This document shows positions 13,642-20,298 of a stretch of 25,221 nucleotides of DNA, in pieces. The position numbers were made by a program, and so were the translations under genes. The notes under the pieces are model-generated. The model had not been told where the DNA came from. It worked only from the letters and a program-made list of their open reading frames with translations, and ran no database searches. The stretch is from a virus, in IMG/VR virus record IMGVR_UViG_3300017963_002715, positions 1 to 25,221 of that record, one strand, 5' to 3'. Within the stretch, counting starts at the first letter, position 1. Each line of letters begins with the position of its first letter.

Positions 13642-14526
13642 ATGACCGCATTCACCGACATCACGAGCTTCCGCAGTGTCGACCACGTCTGTGACACCGC
13701 CCGCGAGATCATCCGCGAGTGTGTCGAGGCGCGGTTCGAGACCCGGCCCAACCCCTTCGAGGTGCGGCCGCTCACCGAGCAGCTCCAGGGCCTCGCCGAC
13801 GCCATCGGGCACGAGGGTGTGCTGCGGGCGCTCTGTCAGCCCGGGATGCGCGAGGCGCTGACCGGGCTCGACGTCGGCTGCCTCTGCGGTAGCGGGCGCT
13901 CGAAGGTGCTCGGCTACGACGAGGCGGGGCTCTATGTCGTCTCCGAGCAGTACCGCCCCGGGGTCTTCGCCGTCCGCTGGGTGAGCCCCTACAACTGCGA
14001 CGACGCGAAGCTCGAAGACATCATGCCGCGCCTCTCCTGCTTGAAGACGCTCGCCGACGCCAAGGGTGACTACCGGCCCACCATCCATCCCGACGACGCC
14101 GGCCACATCCTCTTCGCGAAGAAGTACGATCACGCCGTCAAGCGTCACAACATGTACGTCTTGGCGACCTCGTCGAAGAAGAAGCCGAGCTGGCCCGGTC
14201 TCGAGGCTGCCAAGCTCTCGGCTGACGCCGCGCAGGTCGAGGCCGACCGCCGCAACACTGCGCTCTCTGCCAGAGCCGCAGTCAAGCGCGTCCAGGCCAA
14301 CATCAAGAACAACAAGGTCACGGGCCCCATCGGTGAGCACAAGCGCATTCTCAACGCTGACCCGTCGACGGCGTTCAAGCACGAGGGCAACCTCTACGTC
14401 CGAGTGGGCGCGCGCGGCAAGTGGATCGTCATCTTCCAGCGCAGCCTCTCCCAGAGCTACGGCCGGTCGATCGGCTGCTTCGCCCGCGTTGAGTGCGGGA
14501 CCGCTAACCTTCAGCCGAGCAAGTGA
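13642..14526 (+). CDS. Hypothetical protein under promoter B
   Basis: A 294-residue protein, not recognised. An N-terminal helical part (HVCDTAREIIRECVEARFE) precedes a cysteine pair in GCLCGSGRSK. A long Lys/Ala-rich helical segment (about 190-225) separates it from a C-terminal strand-rich part (NLYVRVGARGKWIVIFQRSLSQSYG). ATG 13642 follows GGAGGGAGAGACG at 7 bases; the frame is open upstream to 13582, but that part lies in the promoter leader. Being directly behind a dedicated promoter suggests strong early or middle expression. Confidence 0.7.
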   Translation: MTAFTDITSFRSVDHVCDTAREIIRECVEARFETRPNPFEVRPLTEQLQGLADAIGHEGVLRALCQPGMREALTGLDVGCLCGSGRSKVLGYDEAGLYVVSEQYRPGVFAVRWVSPYNCDDAKLEDIMPRLSCLKTLADAKGDYRPTIHPDDAGHILFAKKYDHAVKRHNMYVLATSSKKKPSWPGLEAAKLSADAAQVEADRRNTALSARAAVKRVQANIKNNKVTGPIGEHKRILNADPSTAFKHEGNLYVRVGARGKWIVIFQRSLSQSYGRSIGCFARVECGTANLQPSK

Positions 14527-14536
14527 GGGGGACACC

Positions 14537-14983
14537 ATGACGACGACACTGACCACCGAGCCGATCACCGCGATGCTCTACTTCCACGGCGGCCGCGACT
14601 GCATCGTCATCGGCGCGCTGCACAGCGGTGCCGACATCTTCATGGCGACCAACCAGGCCGGGCGCTGCTACCTGCTCGGCCGCAAGTCGCAGAAGGAGAC
14701 CGCGAAGGGCTACACCCAGGCCAAGATGCTCGACGAGCTGGACCTCGCCAAGGGCAAGGTCTACGACGCCGCCCACGCCCTGGAGGTGCTCAAGCAGATC
14801 GACGCGCACCTCGACAACATCCGCCGGTCTCTGACCAAGGGCGAGCGCACCAGGGACGAAGAGCGCGGCGCCGCGCGTCACCACTGGCTGGGTTGGGCAC
14901 CGGAGGAAGAGAAGCGGGCGCGCCTGCTCGAGCTGGGCGATGCGCGCCTGGGCTTCGCCAAGCGGCACGGGCTTGAGGACTGA
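14537..14983 (+). CDS. Hypothetical protein
   Basis: A 148-residue protein. The N-terminal part is strand-rich (AMLYFHGGRDCIVIGALHSGADIFMATN) and the rest is helical and highly charged, with a KGERTRDEERGAARHHW segment. ATG 14537 has GAGGGGG upstream. The open frame extends 5' over the previous gene, but composition and the ribosome site fix the start here. Function unknown. Confidence 0.7.
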   Translation: MTTTLTTEPITAMLYFHGGRDCIVIGALHSGADIFMATNQAGRCYLLGRKSQKETAKGYTQAKMLDELDLAKGKVYDAAHALEVLKQIDAHLDNIRRSLTKGERTRDEERGAARHHWLGWAPEEEKRARLLELGDARLGFAKRHGLED

Positions 14984-15029
14984 AACTCTGGAAAATGGCG
15001 ACCGACGACGGCGCCTGGAGGGACTCACC
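14983..15029 (+). promoter_or_regulatory. Short leader with motif variant and hairpin
   Basis: AACTCTGGAAAA (14984-14995) overlaps the stop region of the previous gene. It is followed by a bulged hairpin, GGCG-A-CCG-ACGA-CGG-CGCC (14997-15015), and a GGAGGGA ribosome site. The segment CCGACGACGGCGCCT is shared with the leader of the gene at 15662. Confidence 0.5.
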
Positions 15030-15623
15030 ATGACGACGATCAACGGCTACCGACCCCAGGACTTCCGCATCGGCAAGGTGCTCGACAACGTCGAGGCGCA
15101 GGCGAAGACCCTGCCCCACCTCGGTGTGGTCACCGAGACCGAGATCAACCGGCTGGAGAAGGTCGCGAGCAAGCTCCGCTACGAGATGCAGTTCAAGCGC
15201 AACGAGCCCGGCCACCCCGGGCACGCGTTGCTCAGCCGCGTCGAGGGCGCCATCGAAGCCTTCCTCGTGCCGTGCAACGGTGAGGCGCACAGCAACGCCT
15301 TCATCGACAACTGCATGTGCTGCGCGCCGCGGTGGGGCAAGGTGATCGGTCCCCGCGTCATCCGGCTCGAGGACGAGCCCCTCAAGAACGGCCTGACCCG
15401 TGGCCAGGACCGCTTCCTGCGCGCCGCGCTCGAGGCGGTCGACGGCGAGGGCAAGGTCGATAGCTACGACGTGATGGGCGGGCGGTCCATCAACCAGCGT
15501 GAGAAGATGCTCGCCCAGTTCCCCAAGGCGGTGAAGCAGCGGCCCGAGCAGTACGGGCGGTACTACGACGTCGACGTCACCGCGGTCGAGTCGCTGCTGG
15601 CCGGAGAGAAGCTGTACCGGTAA
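15030..15623 (+). CDS. Hypothetical protein with Cys/His cluster
   Basis: A 197-residue protein. The centre holds CNGEAHSNAFIDNCMCC (C82, H87, C95, C97, C98), a possible zinc or iron-sulfur site. The first 75 residues are helical and charged, and the last 60 are strand/helix mixtures with many Tyr (QYGRYYDVDV). ATG 15030 has GGAGGGA upstream. No family is recognised. Confidence 0.7.
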   Translation: MTTINGYRPQDFRIGKVLDNVEAQAKTLPHLGVVTETEINRLEKVASKLRYEMQFKRNEPGHPGHALLSRVEGAIEAFLVPCNGEAHSNAFIDNCMCCAPRWGKVIGPRVIRLEDEPLKNGLTRGQDRFLRAALEAVDGEGKVDSYDVMGGRSINQREKMLAQFPKAVKQRPEQYGRYYDVDVTAVESLLAGEKLYR

Positions 15624-15625
15624 TG

Positions 15626-15647
15626 GTTGCCGACGACGGCGCCTAGA
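15626..15647 (+). promoter_or_regulatory. Leader hairpin GCCG-ACGA-CGGC
   Basis: The gap before the DUF2786 gene contains GCCG-ACGA-CGGC (15629-15640), followed by a GGAGGGAG ribosome site. The sequence CCGACGACGGCGCCT also occurs in the leader at 14983-15029, so the two leaders are related. Confidence 0.4.
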
Positions 15648-15661
15648 CGGAGGGAGACGAG

Positions 15662-16444
15662 ATGACGCAGCAAGAGATACTCAAGAAGGTCAAGAAGCTC
15701 CTGGCGCTCTCGCAGAGCGACAACGCCAACGAGGCCGCGCAGGCGGCCGCTCGCGCGCAAGAGCTGCTCGACAAGTACCAGCTCAGTCGTAACCTGCTCG
15801 ACATCGACGCGGCTGACGACGAGGACCGCGCCGGTGACGACGAGCCCATCTTCGACTTCTCGTCGAAGGGCGCGCCCCTCGACGATCCCGGCACCAAGAT
15901 GCCCAGGTGGCGCGGGTCGCTGGCCACGGTGGTGTGCCGCGCGAACAGCTGCCGTGCCTACCAGGAGACCTACTACATCGGCACCAAGGCGAAGACGCGG
16001 ATCGCCATCGTCGGGCGCCCGTCTGACGTCGAGAAGGTCCGCTACCTGCACGCCTTCCTCGTGCGTGAGGTCAAGCGTCTCGTCGACCGCGACGGCCAGG
16101 GCTGCGGCATCACGTGGCGTAACAACTACTGCATCGGTGTCGTCGACACCATCCGCCGCGAGTTGAAGCTCAGCAAGTCGCGCGCGGCCGACAAGCTGCG
16201 GCGTGACGCCGGCGGCGACATGTTCGCCCTGGTGCGGGTCGACAAGGCGCTGGCCAGGCTCGAGAAGCGTAGCGCCGATGTTGACGCCTGGGTCGAGGCG
16301 AACCTCAAGCTCGGGTCGGTGAGCGGCAGCAGCGCGCGCGGCCATTGGGGAGCGCGGCAGGCCGGGCAGCGGGCCGGCAAGGAGATCAGGATGGGCGGCG
16401 CCCGTGGCGCGCTCGGCAGCGGGAGGAAGGCTCTGACGAACTGA
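15662..16444 (+). CDS. DUF2786 family protein
   Basis: A 260-residue protein. The N-terminal 42 residues (EILKKVKKLLALSQSDNANEAAQAAARAQELLDKYQLS) are the DUF2786 signature. The remainder, with the segment CRANSCRAYQETYYIGTKAKTRIAIVGRPSDVEKVRYLHAFL, resembles the domain usually attached to it. The C-terminus is Gly/Arg-rich and may be disordered. Phages and plasmids often encode DUF2786 proteins; their biochemical role is not settled. ATG 15662 follows CGGAGGGAGACGAG. Confidence 0.75.
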   Translation: MTQQEILKKVKKLLALSQSDNANEAAQAAARAQELLDKYQLSRNLLDIDAADDEDRAGDDEPIFDFSSKGAPLDDPGTKMPRWRGSLATVVCRANSCRAYQETYYIGTKAKTRIAIVGRPSDVEKVRYLHAFLVREVKRLVDRDGQGCGITWRNNYCIGVVDTIRRELKLSKSRAADKLRRDAGGDMFALVRVDKALARLEKRSADVDAWVEANLKLGSVSGSSARGHWGARQAGQRAGKEIRMGGARGALGSGRKALTN

Positions 16445-16456
16445 CGAGCTGCAATT

Positions 16457-16486
16457 CCCCTCGCCGACGGCGACGTGGGCGAGGGG
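16457..16486 (+). promoter_or_regulatory. Stem-loop in intergenic gap, terminator-like without U-run
   Basis: CCCCTCGCC pairs perfectly with GGCGAGGGG (9 bp) around a 12-base loop. No T-run follows, so it is either a weak or factor-assisted terminator or an RNA processing/stability element after the DUF2786 gene. Confidence 0.45.
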
Positions 16487-16513
16487 GGTGGCCGCTGGTC
16501 AATCAACCCAGGA

Positions 16514-16532
16514 GGCCGTCACGACGACGGCC
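16514..16532 (+). promoter_or_regulatory. Leader hairpin GGCCGTC-ACGAC-GACGGCC
   Basis: A perfect 7-bp stem with a 5-base loop, seven bases before the GAGGGAG ribosome site of the gene at 16546. It sits in the same place relative to the ribosome site as the hairpins before 10080, 13642, 15030 and 15662. Confidence 0.5.
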
Positions 16533-16545
16533 AGAGGGAGAGGCG

Positions 16546-16956
16546 ATGACGACGAAGCAGAAGAAGAAGGCCGCGAAGAAGACGAAGCGCGCGAAGGCCA
16601 AGAAGCTCACCCTGGCGGAGGCGCGCAAGCAGCTCAAGTCGATGGGTGTGGAGATGCGCCGCTTGCAGATCGCGACATCGGACAAGGACGGGGAGCTGAG
16701 CGACCTGCGCGGGCGCTACAGCAAGATTCACATCGCGCTGCACGAGGCGGAGCACCGTCACACACACCGCACGCACGAGATGCTGCTCGGGTTCGCCTGC
16801 GGCATCGGCTGCGACGTCGATCCCGACTACGGTTGCGACCTCCAGCAGTCCGTCGTCATCCTGCCCGACTACGACGGCACCCACAAGGGTAGCAGGCTCA
16901 TCGTCGTGGCGGCGAACGGTAACGTCTACCACGCCACCGTCACGGACGTGAAGTAG
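16546..16956 (+). CDS. Lys-rich hypothetical protein
   Basis: A 136-residue protein. Residues 1-20 are a Lys/Arg-rich extension (MTTKQKKKAAKKTKRAKAKK), followed by a helical charged region and then a His/Cys-bearing core (HEAEHRHTHRTHEMLLGFACGIGCDVDPDYGCDL) and a beta-rich end (LIVVAANGNVYHATVTDV). The basic tail suggests nucleic-acid binding. ATG 16546 follows AGAGGGAGAGGCG; the frame is open further upstream only through intergenic hairpins. Confidence 0.65.
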   Translation: MTTKQKKKAAKKTKRAKAKKLTLAEARKQLKSMGVEMRRLQIATSDKDGELSDLRGRYSKIHIALHEAEHRHTHRTHEMLLGFACGIGCDVDPDYGCDLQQSVVILPDYDGTHKGSRLIVVAANGNVYHATVTDVK

Positions 16957-16965
16957 GAGAACGAG

Positions 16966-17244
16966 ATGAAGATCAAGATCCACGGCCAAGCCGTGCTCAT
17001 TCACGACAACGAAGGCAAGCTGCTCCAGGCGTTCTCCTACGACACCTGCCTGGCGGCGCGTTCGCCGAAGGGCACCGCCATCGTCAACGTGACGTCGTTC
17101 TCGGTGACGACGAGCAAGCACCAGTCCAAGGTCTGGGACGCGCTCGGCACCGAGCGCACCATCCGCGTCAAGGCGCCGATGAACGCCGAGCCCGCCGACC
17201 TCGTGCGCCTCGCCAGCGAGGTGGTCAACGGAGGTGCGTCGTGA
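16966..17244 (+). CDS. Hypothetical protein
   Basis: A 92-residue, beta-rich protein (MKIKIHGQAVLIHDNEGKLL; GTAIVNVTSFSVTTSK) ending in a helix. It has no recognisable motif. ATG 16966 has AGGAG in the stop region of the previous gene, and its stop overlaps the next start as GTGA. Probably a small single-domain protein. Confidence 0.7.
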   Translation: MKIKIHGQAVLIHDNEGKLLQAFSYDTCLAARSPKGTAIVNVTSFSVTTSKHQSKVWDALGTERTIRVKAPMNAEPADLVRLASEVVNGGAS

Positions 17245-17657
17245 GCGACGCCTACGCGGTGACCTGGCAGGGCAACGTCTACTGCGCCGGGTGCATCCCC
17301 GACGGCCCACCGAAGCTCGAGGCTCAGCCGCTGCTACCGTCGGCTGTCGTCGACGACTACCCCAGCTGCGACGTGTGCGGGGAGTTGCACGACTACATGC
17401 AGCTCGAAGTGGCGGGTGAGAGTCCGCGCGAGCTGGTGCAGCTCGCGATCGATGACCTCGACAGGTTGCTCGAGCGCGCGAGCTTCGTGCCTGGCGCCGA
17501 TCAGCCGCGGCGGGTCCGAGCTGTCAACGCAACCCAGTCCAGGCTCGGCGCGCTCGAGCGGAGGATCAAGCAGGATGACTACACGGACACCGAAGCGCAG
17601 CGCGACCTCGCCTGGCTCCAGACCACTGGTGACACCGTCAGACAATGGCTCGGGTGA
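17241..17657 (+). CDS. Zinc-ribbon hypothetical protein
   Basis: A 138-residue protein. C15/C18 (CAGC) and C43/C46 (CDVCG) form a zinc ribbon, with H50 nearby. The C-terminal half is helical. This ribbon-plus-helix plan recurs in many phage small proteins; function unknown. GTG 17241 overlaps the preceding stop (GTGA) with a weak GGAGG further upstream. Confidence 0.7.
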   Translation: MSDAYAVTWQGNVYCAGCIPDGPPKLEAQPLLPSAVVDDYPSCDVCGELHDYMQLEVAGESPRELVQLAIDDLDRLLERASFVPGADQPRRVRAVNATQSRLGALERRIKQDDYTDTEAQRDLAWLQTTGDTVRQWLG

Positions 17658-17661
17658 GGGT

Positions 17662-18456
17662 GTGCCGACGAAGGTCCGGCCGGGCGGCAAGCCCTTCGTC
17701 CAGACACTGCATTGCGATGCCGTGCACGCACTGCGCGCGATGGCGCCCAGCTCGATCGACATCGTGGTGACCGACCCGGCCTACGAAAGCCTGGAAAAGC
17801 ACCGCGCCCGTGGAACCACGACCCGGTTGAGCCACAGCAAGGCCAGCTCGAATGACTGGTTCAACATCTTCCCCAACAGCCGCTTTCCAGACTTCTGCGC
17901 GGAGCTGTACCGCGTGCTCCGGCCGGGCTCGCACTGCTACGTGATGTGCGACGACGAGACCAGCGACGTGCTCAAGCCCGAGCTGGCGGCCGCCGGTTTC
18001 AAAGTCTGGAAACGGCTGGTCTGGGACAAGATGAAGATCGGCATGGGCTACCACTACCGCGCGCGCTACGAGTTCATCCTCTTCGCCGAGAAGGGCAAGC
18101 GCAAGCTCGCCGACCTGGGCGTGCCCGACGTGCTCAAGGGGCCCGCGGCGCTCGACGAGATCGACGACGTGCTCGAGGTGCCCAGGGTCTGGCGGGGCTA
18201 CCCGACCGAGAAGCCTGTCGAGCTGGCGGAGATCCTCATTCGTCAAAGTGCCGGCGCCGGCGATATACTCTGTGACCCCTTCATGGGGAGCGGCGCGTTC
18301 GGGGTGGCGGCAGTGAAGCACGGACTCGATTTCATCGGCATCGACGCGTGCGAGGAAGCCTTCGAGGCGGCCTCCGCGCGCGTCTGGGAAGCAGCGGGCG
18401 CGGCAGCTGCTCAGGCAGCCGCAGAGGGCAACACAGAGGGCGCCTGGTGGCGCTAG
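17662..18456 (+). CDS. DNA methyltransferase, beta-class (DPAY type)
   Basis: A 264-residue SAM-dependent DNA methyltransferase. Motif IV, TDPAYE (D38-Y41), comes first. A variable middle region includes the phage-family blocks NDWFNIFPNSRFPDF, WDKMKIGMGYHYRARYEFILF and YPTEKPVELAEILIRQS. The SAM-binding motif I, DPFMGSGAFG (205-214), comes near the end with FIGID. The order IV-TRD-I defines the beta class, which methylates adenine N6 or cytosine N4. The target is unknown. No restriction partner is adjacent, so protection from host restriction or epigenetic control are likely uses. GTG 17662 is chosen because the first strand follows closely; its ribosome site (GGTGAGG) is only 2 bases away, so the start is uncertain. 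Three copies of the dispersed motif lie in the gene. Confidence 0.85.
   Translation: MPTKVRPGGKPFVQTLHCDAVHALRAMAPSSIDIVVTDPAYESLEKHRARGTTTRLSHSKASSNDWFNIFPNSRFPDFCAELYRVLRPGSHCYVMCDDETSDVLKPELAAAGFKVWKRLVWDKMKIGMGYHYRARYEFILFAEKGKRKLADLGVPDVLKGPAALDEIDDVLEVPRVWRGYPTEKPVELAEILIRQSAGAGDILCDPFMGSGAFGVAAVKHGLDFIGIDACEEAFEAASARVWEAAGAAAAQAAAEGNTEGAWWR
17884..17894 (-). repeat. Dispersed motif AAGTCTGGAAA, exact copy 6
   Basis: Reverse-strand core in the methyltransferase gene, read as RFPDF. Confidence 0.7.
18002..18012 (+). repeat. Dispersed motif AAGTCTGGAAA, exact copy 7
   Basis: Core in the methyltransferase gene, read as KVWK. Confidence 0.7.
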
Positions 18457-18464
18457 GAGGTCAC

Positions 18465-18770
18465 GTGCGTGGGAATGGAGCGCAAGAGCGCAGGGGCAGC
18501 GGCAGAGGCATGGGCGGCAACGGTCGAGGCGACCGGCCGCCGCTCCCGCCGCTGGATTGGCAGACTGTCGATACTCTGGAAAACGGCGACCTTCATCTCG
18601 AGGTCCGTCAGGCGGCTCTGTCTGACGGTCGCGGCTACCGCACGTCGTTCTCCGTCGGCCGGAAGACGCGGAACGACCGTACCACCAAATGGTTCCGGTC
18701 TTCCGACGCCACCGACCTGATCCAGCTCTTGGAAGACTACAAGGCGTGGATGGAAAGCCGAGTGCGCTGA
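18465..18770 (+). CDS. Hypothetical protein
   Basis: A 101-residue protein. The N-terminus is Gly/Arg-rich and probably disordered. The rest forms a small domain (DTLENGDLHLEVRQAAL; TSFSVGRK; WFRSSDATDLIQLLEDYKAWM) that looks globular. GTG 18465 has AGGAGG at 18455-18460, only 4 bases away but the best site nearby; GTG 18471 and ATG 18475 are out of frame. It includes a motif variant (TACTCTGGAAA, 18572-18582). Function unknown. Confidence 0.6.
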   Translation: MRGNGAQERRGSGRGMGGNGRGDRPPLPPLDWQTVDTLENGDLHLEVRQAALSDGRGYRTSFSVGRKTRNDRTTKWFRSSDATDLIQLLEDYKAWMESRVR

Positions 18771-18771
18771 C

Positions 18772-19056
18772 ATGCTGCGCTGGGCTACCGTGGCTGTCCT
18801 AGCCTTCGTCGCCAGTGCGGCGGTGACCTGGCTGTGGTTGCAAAACGGTGCCCAGGGGCGCGAGCTGGAGCGCCTGCGTCGTCAGGTAGCTGAGCAGCGG
18901 CAGACAGCTCTGGTGCAGCAGCGGGTGTGCGAGCGGCTCGCCATCGCCAACCGAGAGTATGAGCGATCCCTGGCGGGCGCAGCTCGCCGACATGCCGCAG
19001 TGAATAGTCTGGAATTGCATGGGCCGATTCCGACGAGGACCGGCGCGCCACCGTAA
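18772..19056 (+). CDS. Membrane-anchored coiled-coil protein, possible i-spanin-like
   Basis: A 94-residue protein. Residues 4-24 are a transmembrane segment. It is followed by a charged helical region (RELERLRRQVAEQRQTALVQQRVCERLAIANREYERSL) and a Pro/Thr-rich end. This build, N-in with a coiled coil outside, is typical of Rz-like inner spanins, which act at lysis in hosts with an outer membrane. Size fits the shorter end of that family. It follows another small gene, not the endolysin, so the assignment rests on topology only. ATG 18772 starts one base after the preceding stop. Confidence 0.55.
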   Translation: MLRWATVAVLAFVASAAVTWLWLQNGAQGRELERLRRQVAEQRQTALVQQRVCERLAIANREYERSLAGAARRHAAVNSLELHGPIPTRTGAPP

Positions 19057-19098
19057 CGATCGCGGCGCTGATGTGTTTTACCTAGTAGGGGAGGCGCC

Positions 19099-19299
19099 AT
19101 GAAGAAGACCGACGGCGACGAGAAGGGGCGGGAAGCCTGGAAAGCGCTCGGATGGCTGCTGCTGCTCGTACTGCTGATCGTGGGATGGGGCTCGTGCGAC
19201 TACGCGTGCTGGCGTGCCCAGCACCCGGACGCACCGACGTGGTCGTACGGCTGCCACTGTCTGGACAACAAGGGCGGCAGCGGGAGCAAGCGCAAGTGA
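19099..19299 (+). CDS. Small membrane protein with cysteine-rich ectodomain
   Basis: A 66-residue protein: a short charged N-terminus, a hydrophobic helix (LGWLLLLVLLIVGWG, 17-31), then C33, C37, C52 and C54 in a small domain outside the membrane. The segment before C33 is only loosely like a lipobox. As the partner of the preceding spanin-like protein it could be an outer-membrane or periplasmic component, but that is inference. ATG 19099 follows GTAGGGGAGG. A motif variant, AAGCCTGGAAAG, lies within. Confidence 0.55.
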   Translation: MKKTDGDEKGREAWKALGWLLLLVLLIVGWGSCDYACWRAQHPDAPTWSYGCHCLDNKGGSGSKRK

Positions 19300-19340
19300 A
19301 AGTCAGGAAAGTTGAGCGCGTGACGACGGACTGGTAGGGT
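19299..19340 (+). promoter_or_regulatory. Possible promoter with upstream motif
   Basis: A motif variant AAAGTCAGGAAAG (19299-19311) is joined directly to TTGAGC (19312-19317). After a 17-base spacer comes TAGGGT (19335-19340), and the expected start is about 3 bases before the ATG at 19350. The arrangement motif, then -35, copies the other two promoters, but both boxes are weaker. Confidence 0.35.
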
Positions 19341-19349
19341 AGGCGCTTC

Positions 19350-19946
19350 ATGTCGAACGGCTTGCGAGTTCTGATATACGACGCGGTGCGGGCGCCTGGG
19401 CTGCTCGACGAGACCTGGGCGTTCGGCGCCTACTGGGCGCGCAAGTTCGGCCGCTTCGACGTCGTCATCCCCGCAGTGGACTGGTCGTCGACGTTGCGAG
19501 CTGCCGCGCTGATCGAGCAGCCCGACCCGATCGCAGAGCTTCACTTCTGGGGACACGGCAGCCCCGGCCGCGTCTACGTCGGCGGCAAGGCGATCAACCG
19601 CGTGGTCTTCACCAGTCCGACGCATCCCTGGCACGCGCCCATGGTGGCGTTGTCGTCGAGGATGCGCCCCGAGAGCTTGGTCTGGTGGCGGACGTGCTCG
19701 ACGTTCGCGCGCGAGCGCGGGCAGGCGTTCGCCCGGGAGTGCGTCGACTTCTTCGGCTGCCGCGTGGCGGCGTCGACGTTCAACATCGGGCTGTTTCACT
19801 CCGGCATCCATTCTCTGCGCCCAGGTGACGAGCCGAGCTGGCCCGCCGACGAGGGCGTGTCGACGAAGGGCGGGCAGCGCTCGTCGTGGCCGTGGCGCCC
19901 GAACACGATCAGCTGCTTTCGCTCACGCATCCCCAGCGAGTGGTGA
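19350..19946 (+). CDS. Hypothetical protein with caspase-like His/Cys signature
   Basis: A 198-residue protein. A predicted beta strand runs into HFWGHGSPGRVYVGG (H69), and a second strand, SLVWWRTCSTFARERGQAFARECVDFFGCRVAASTF, carries C116. The order strand-H-G and strand-C followed by a helix and an LG-CRVAAST strand resembles caspase-fold proteases and related CHAT/clostripain proteins. The remaining part (IHSLRPGDEPSWPADEG) is conserved-looking but of unknown meaning. The protein could be a protease or an inactive relative. ATG 19350 has AGGGTAGG upstream and lies close to a weak predicted promoter. Confidence 0.6.
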   Translation: MSNGLRVLIYDAVRAPGLLDETWAFGAYWARKFGRFDVVIPAVDWSSTLRAAALIEQPDPIAELHFWGHGSPGRVYVGGKAINRVVFTSPTHPWHAPMVALSSRMRPESLVWWRTCSTFARERGQAFARECVDFFGCRVAASTFNIGLFHSGIHSLRPGDEPSWPADEGVSTKGGQRSSWPWRPNTISCFRSRIPSEW

Positions 19947-19947
19947 C

Positions 19948-20289
19948 ATGGACAATCCCAACCCGCACATCTTCGACGCTGAGGCGCAGAAGCTCCCCGA
20001 GAGTGAGCGCATCACGCGAGGTGACCAGGCGGTGAACGAGTGCCGGCGCATGATCGACGAGTGCGCCGCTTTCCGTCGACAGATCGACCTGATGGGGACC
20101 AACCCGCAGAGCTTCGGCGTGTCGGTGCGAGCCTACAAGCGGATGGGCTGGCAGCTCATGGTGAAGACGGGCGGCGTGCTCGGCGAGATCAAGGGCTACT
20201 ACCGGACAGGGACCATCGGCCAGGTGGCGTTCGATCTGCTGTGCAAGGAAGCAGAGAGCACCATCGGCGTCGGCATCATTCAACCGTGA
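19948..20289 (+). CDS. Hypothetical protein
   Basis: A 113-residue protein, not recognised. A central Cys/Arg helix (NECRRMIDECAAFRRQIDLMG) is followed by a strand-rich end (VSVRAYKRMGWQLMVKTGGVLGEIKGYYRTGTIGQVAFDLL). ATG 19948 starts two bases after the previous stop. The gene lies two genes upstream of the coiled-coil protein before the terminase, but no packaging motif is visible. Confidence 0.65.
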   Translation: MDNPNPHIFDAEAQKLPESERITRGDQAVNECRRMIDECAAFRRQIDLMGTNPQSFGVSVRAYKRMGWQLMVKTGGVLGEIKGYYRTGTIGQVAFDLLCKEAESTIGVGIIQP

Positions 20290-20298
20290 GGTGACGAC

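Noticed and set aside
14066-14536. Upstream extension of the gene at 14537
   Set aside because: The same frame is open back to 14066, but this part is a Ser/Arg/Thr-rich shadow of the previous gene. The ribosome site and composition place the start at 14537.
18250-18275. GATATACT within the methyltransferase gene as a promoter -10 box
   Set aside because: It lies inside the conserved coding part, and no -35 box is at the proper distance.
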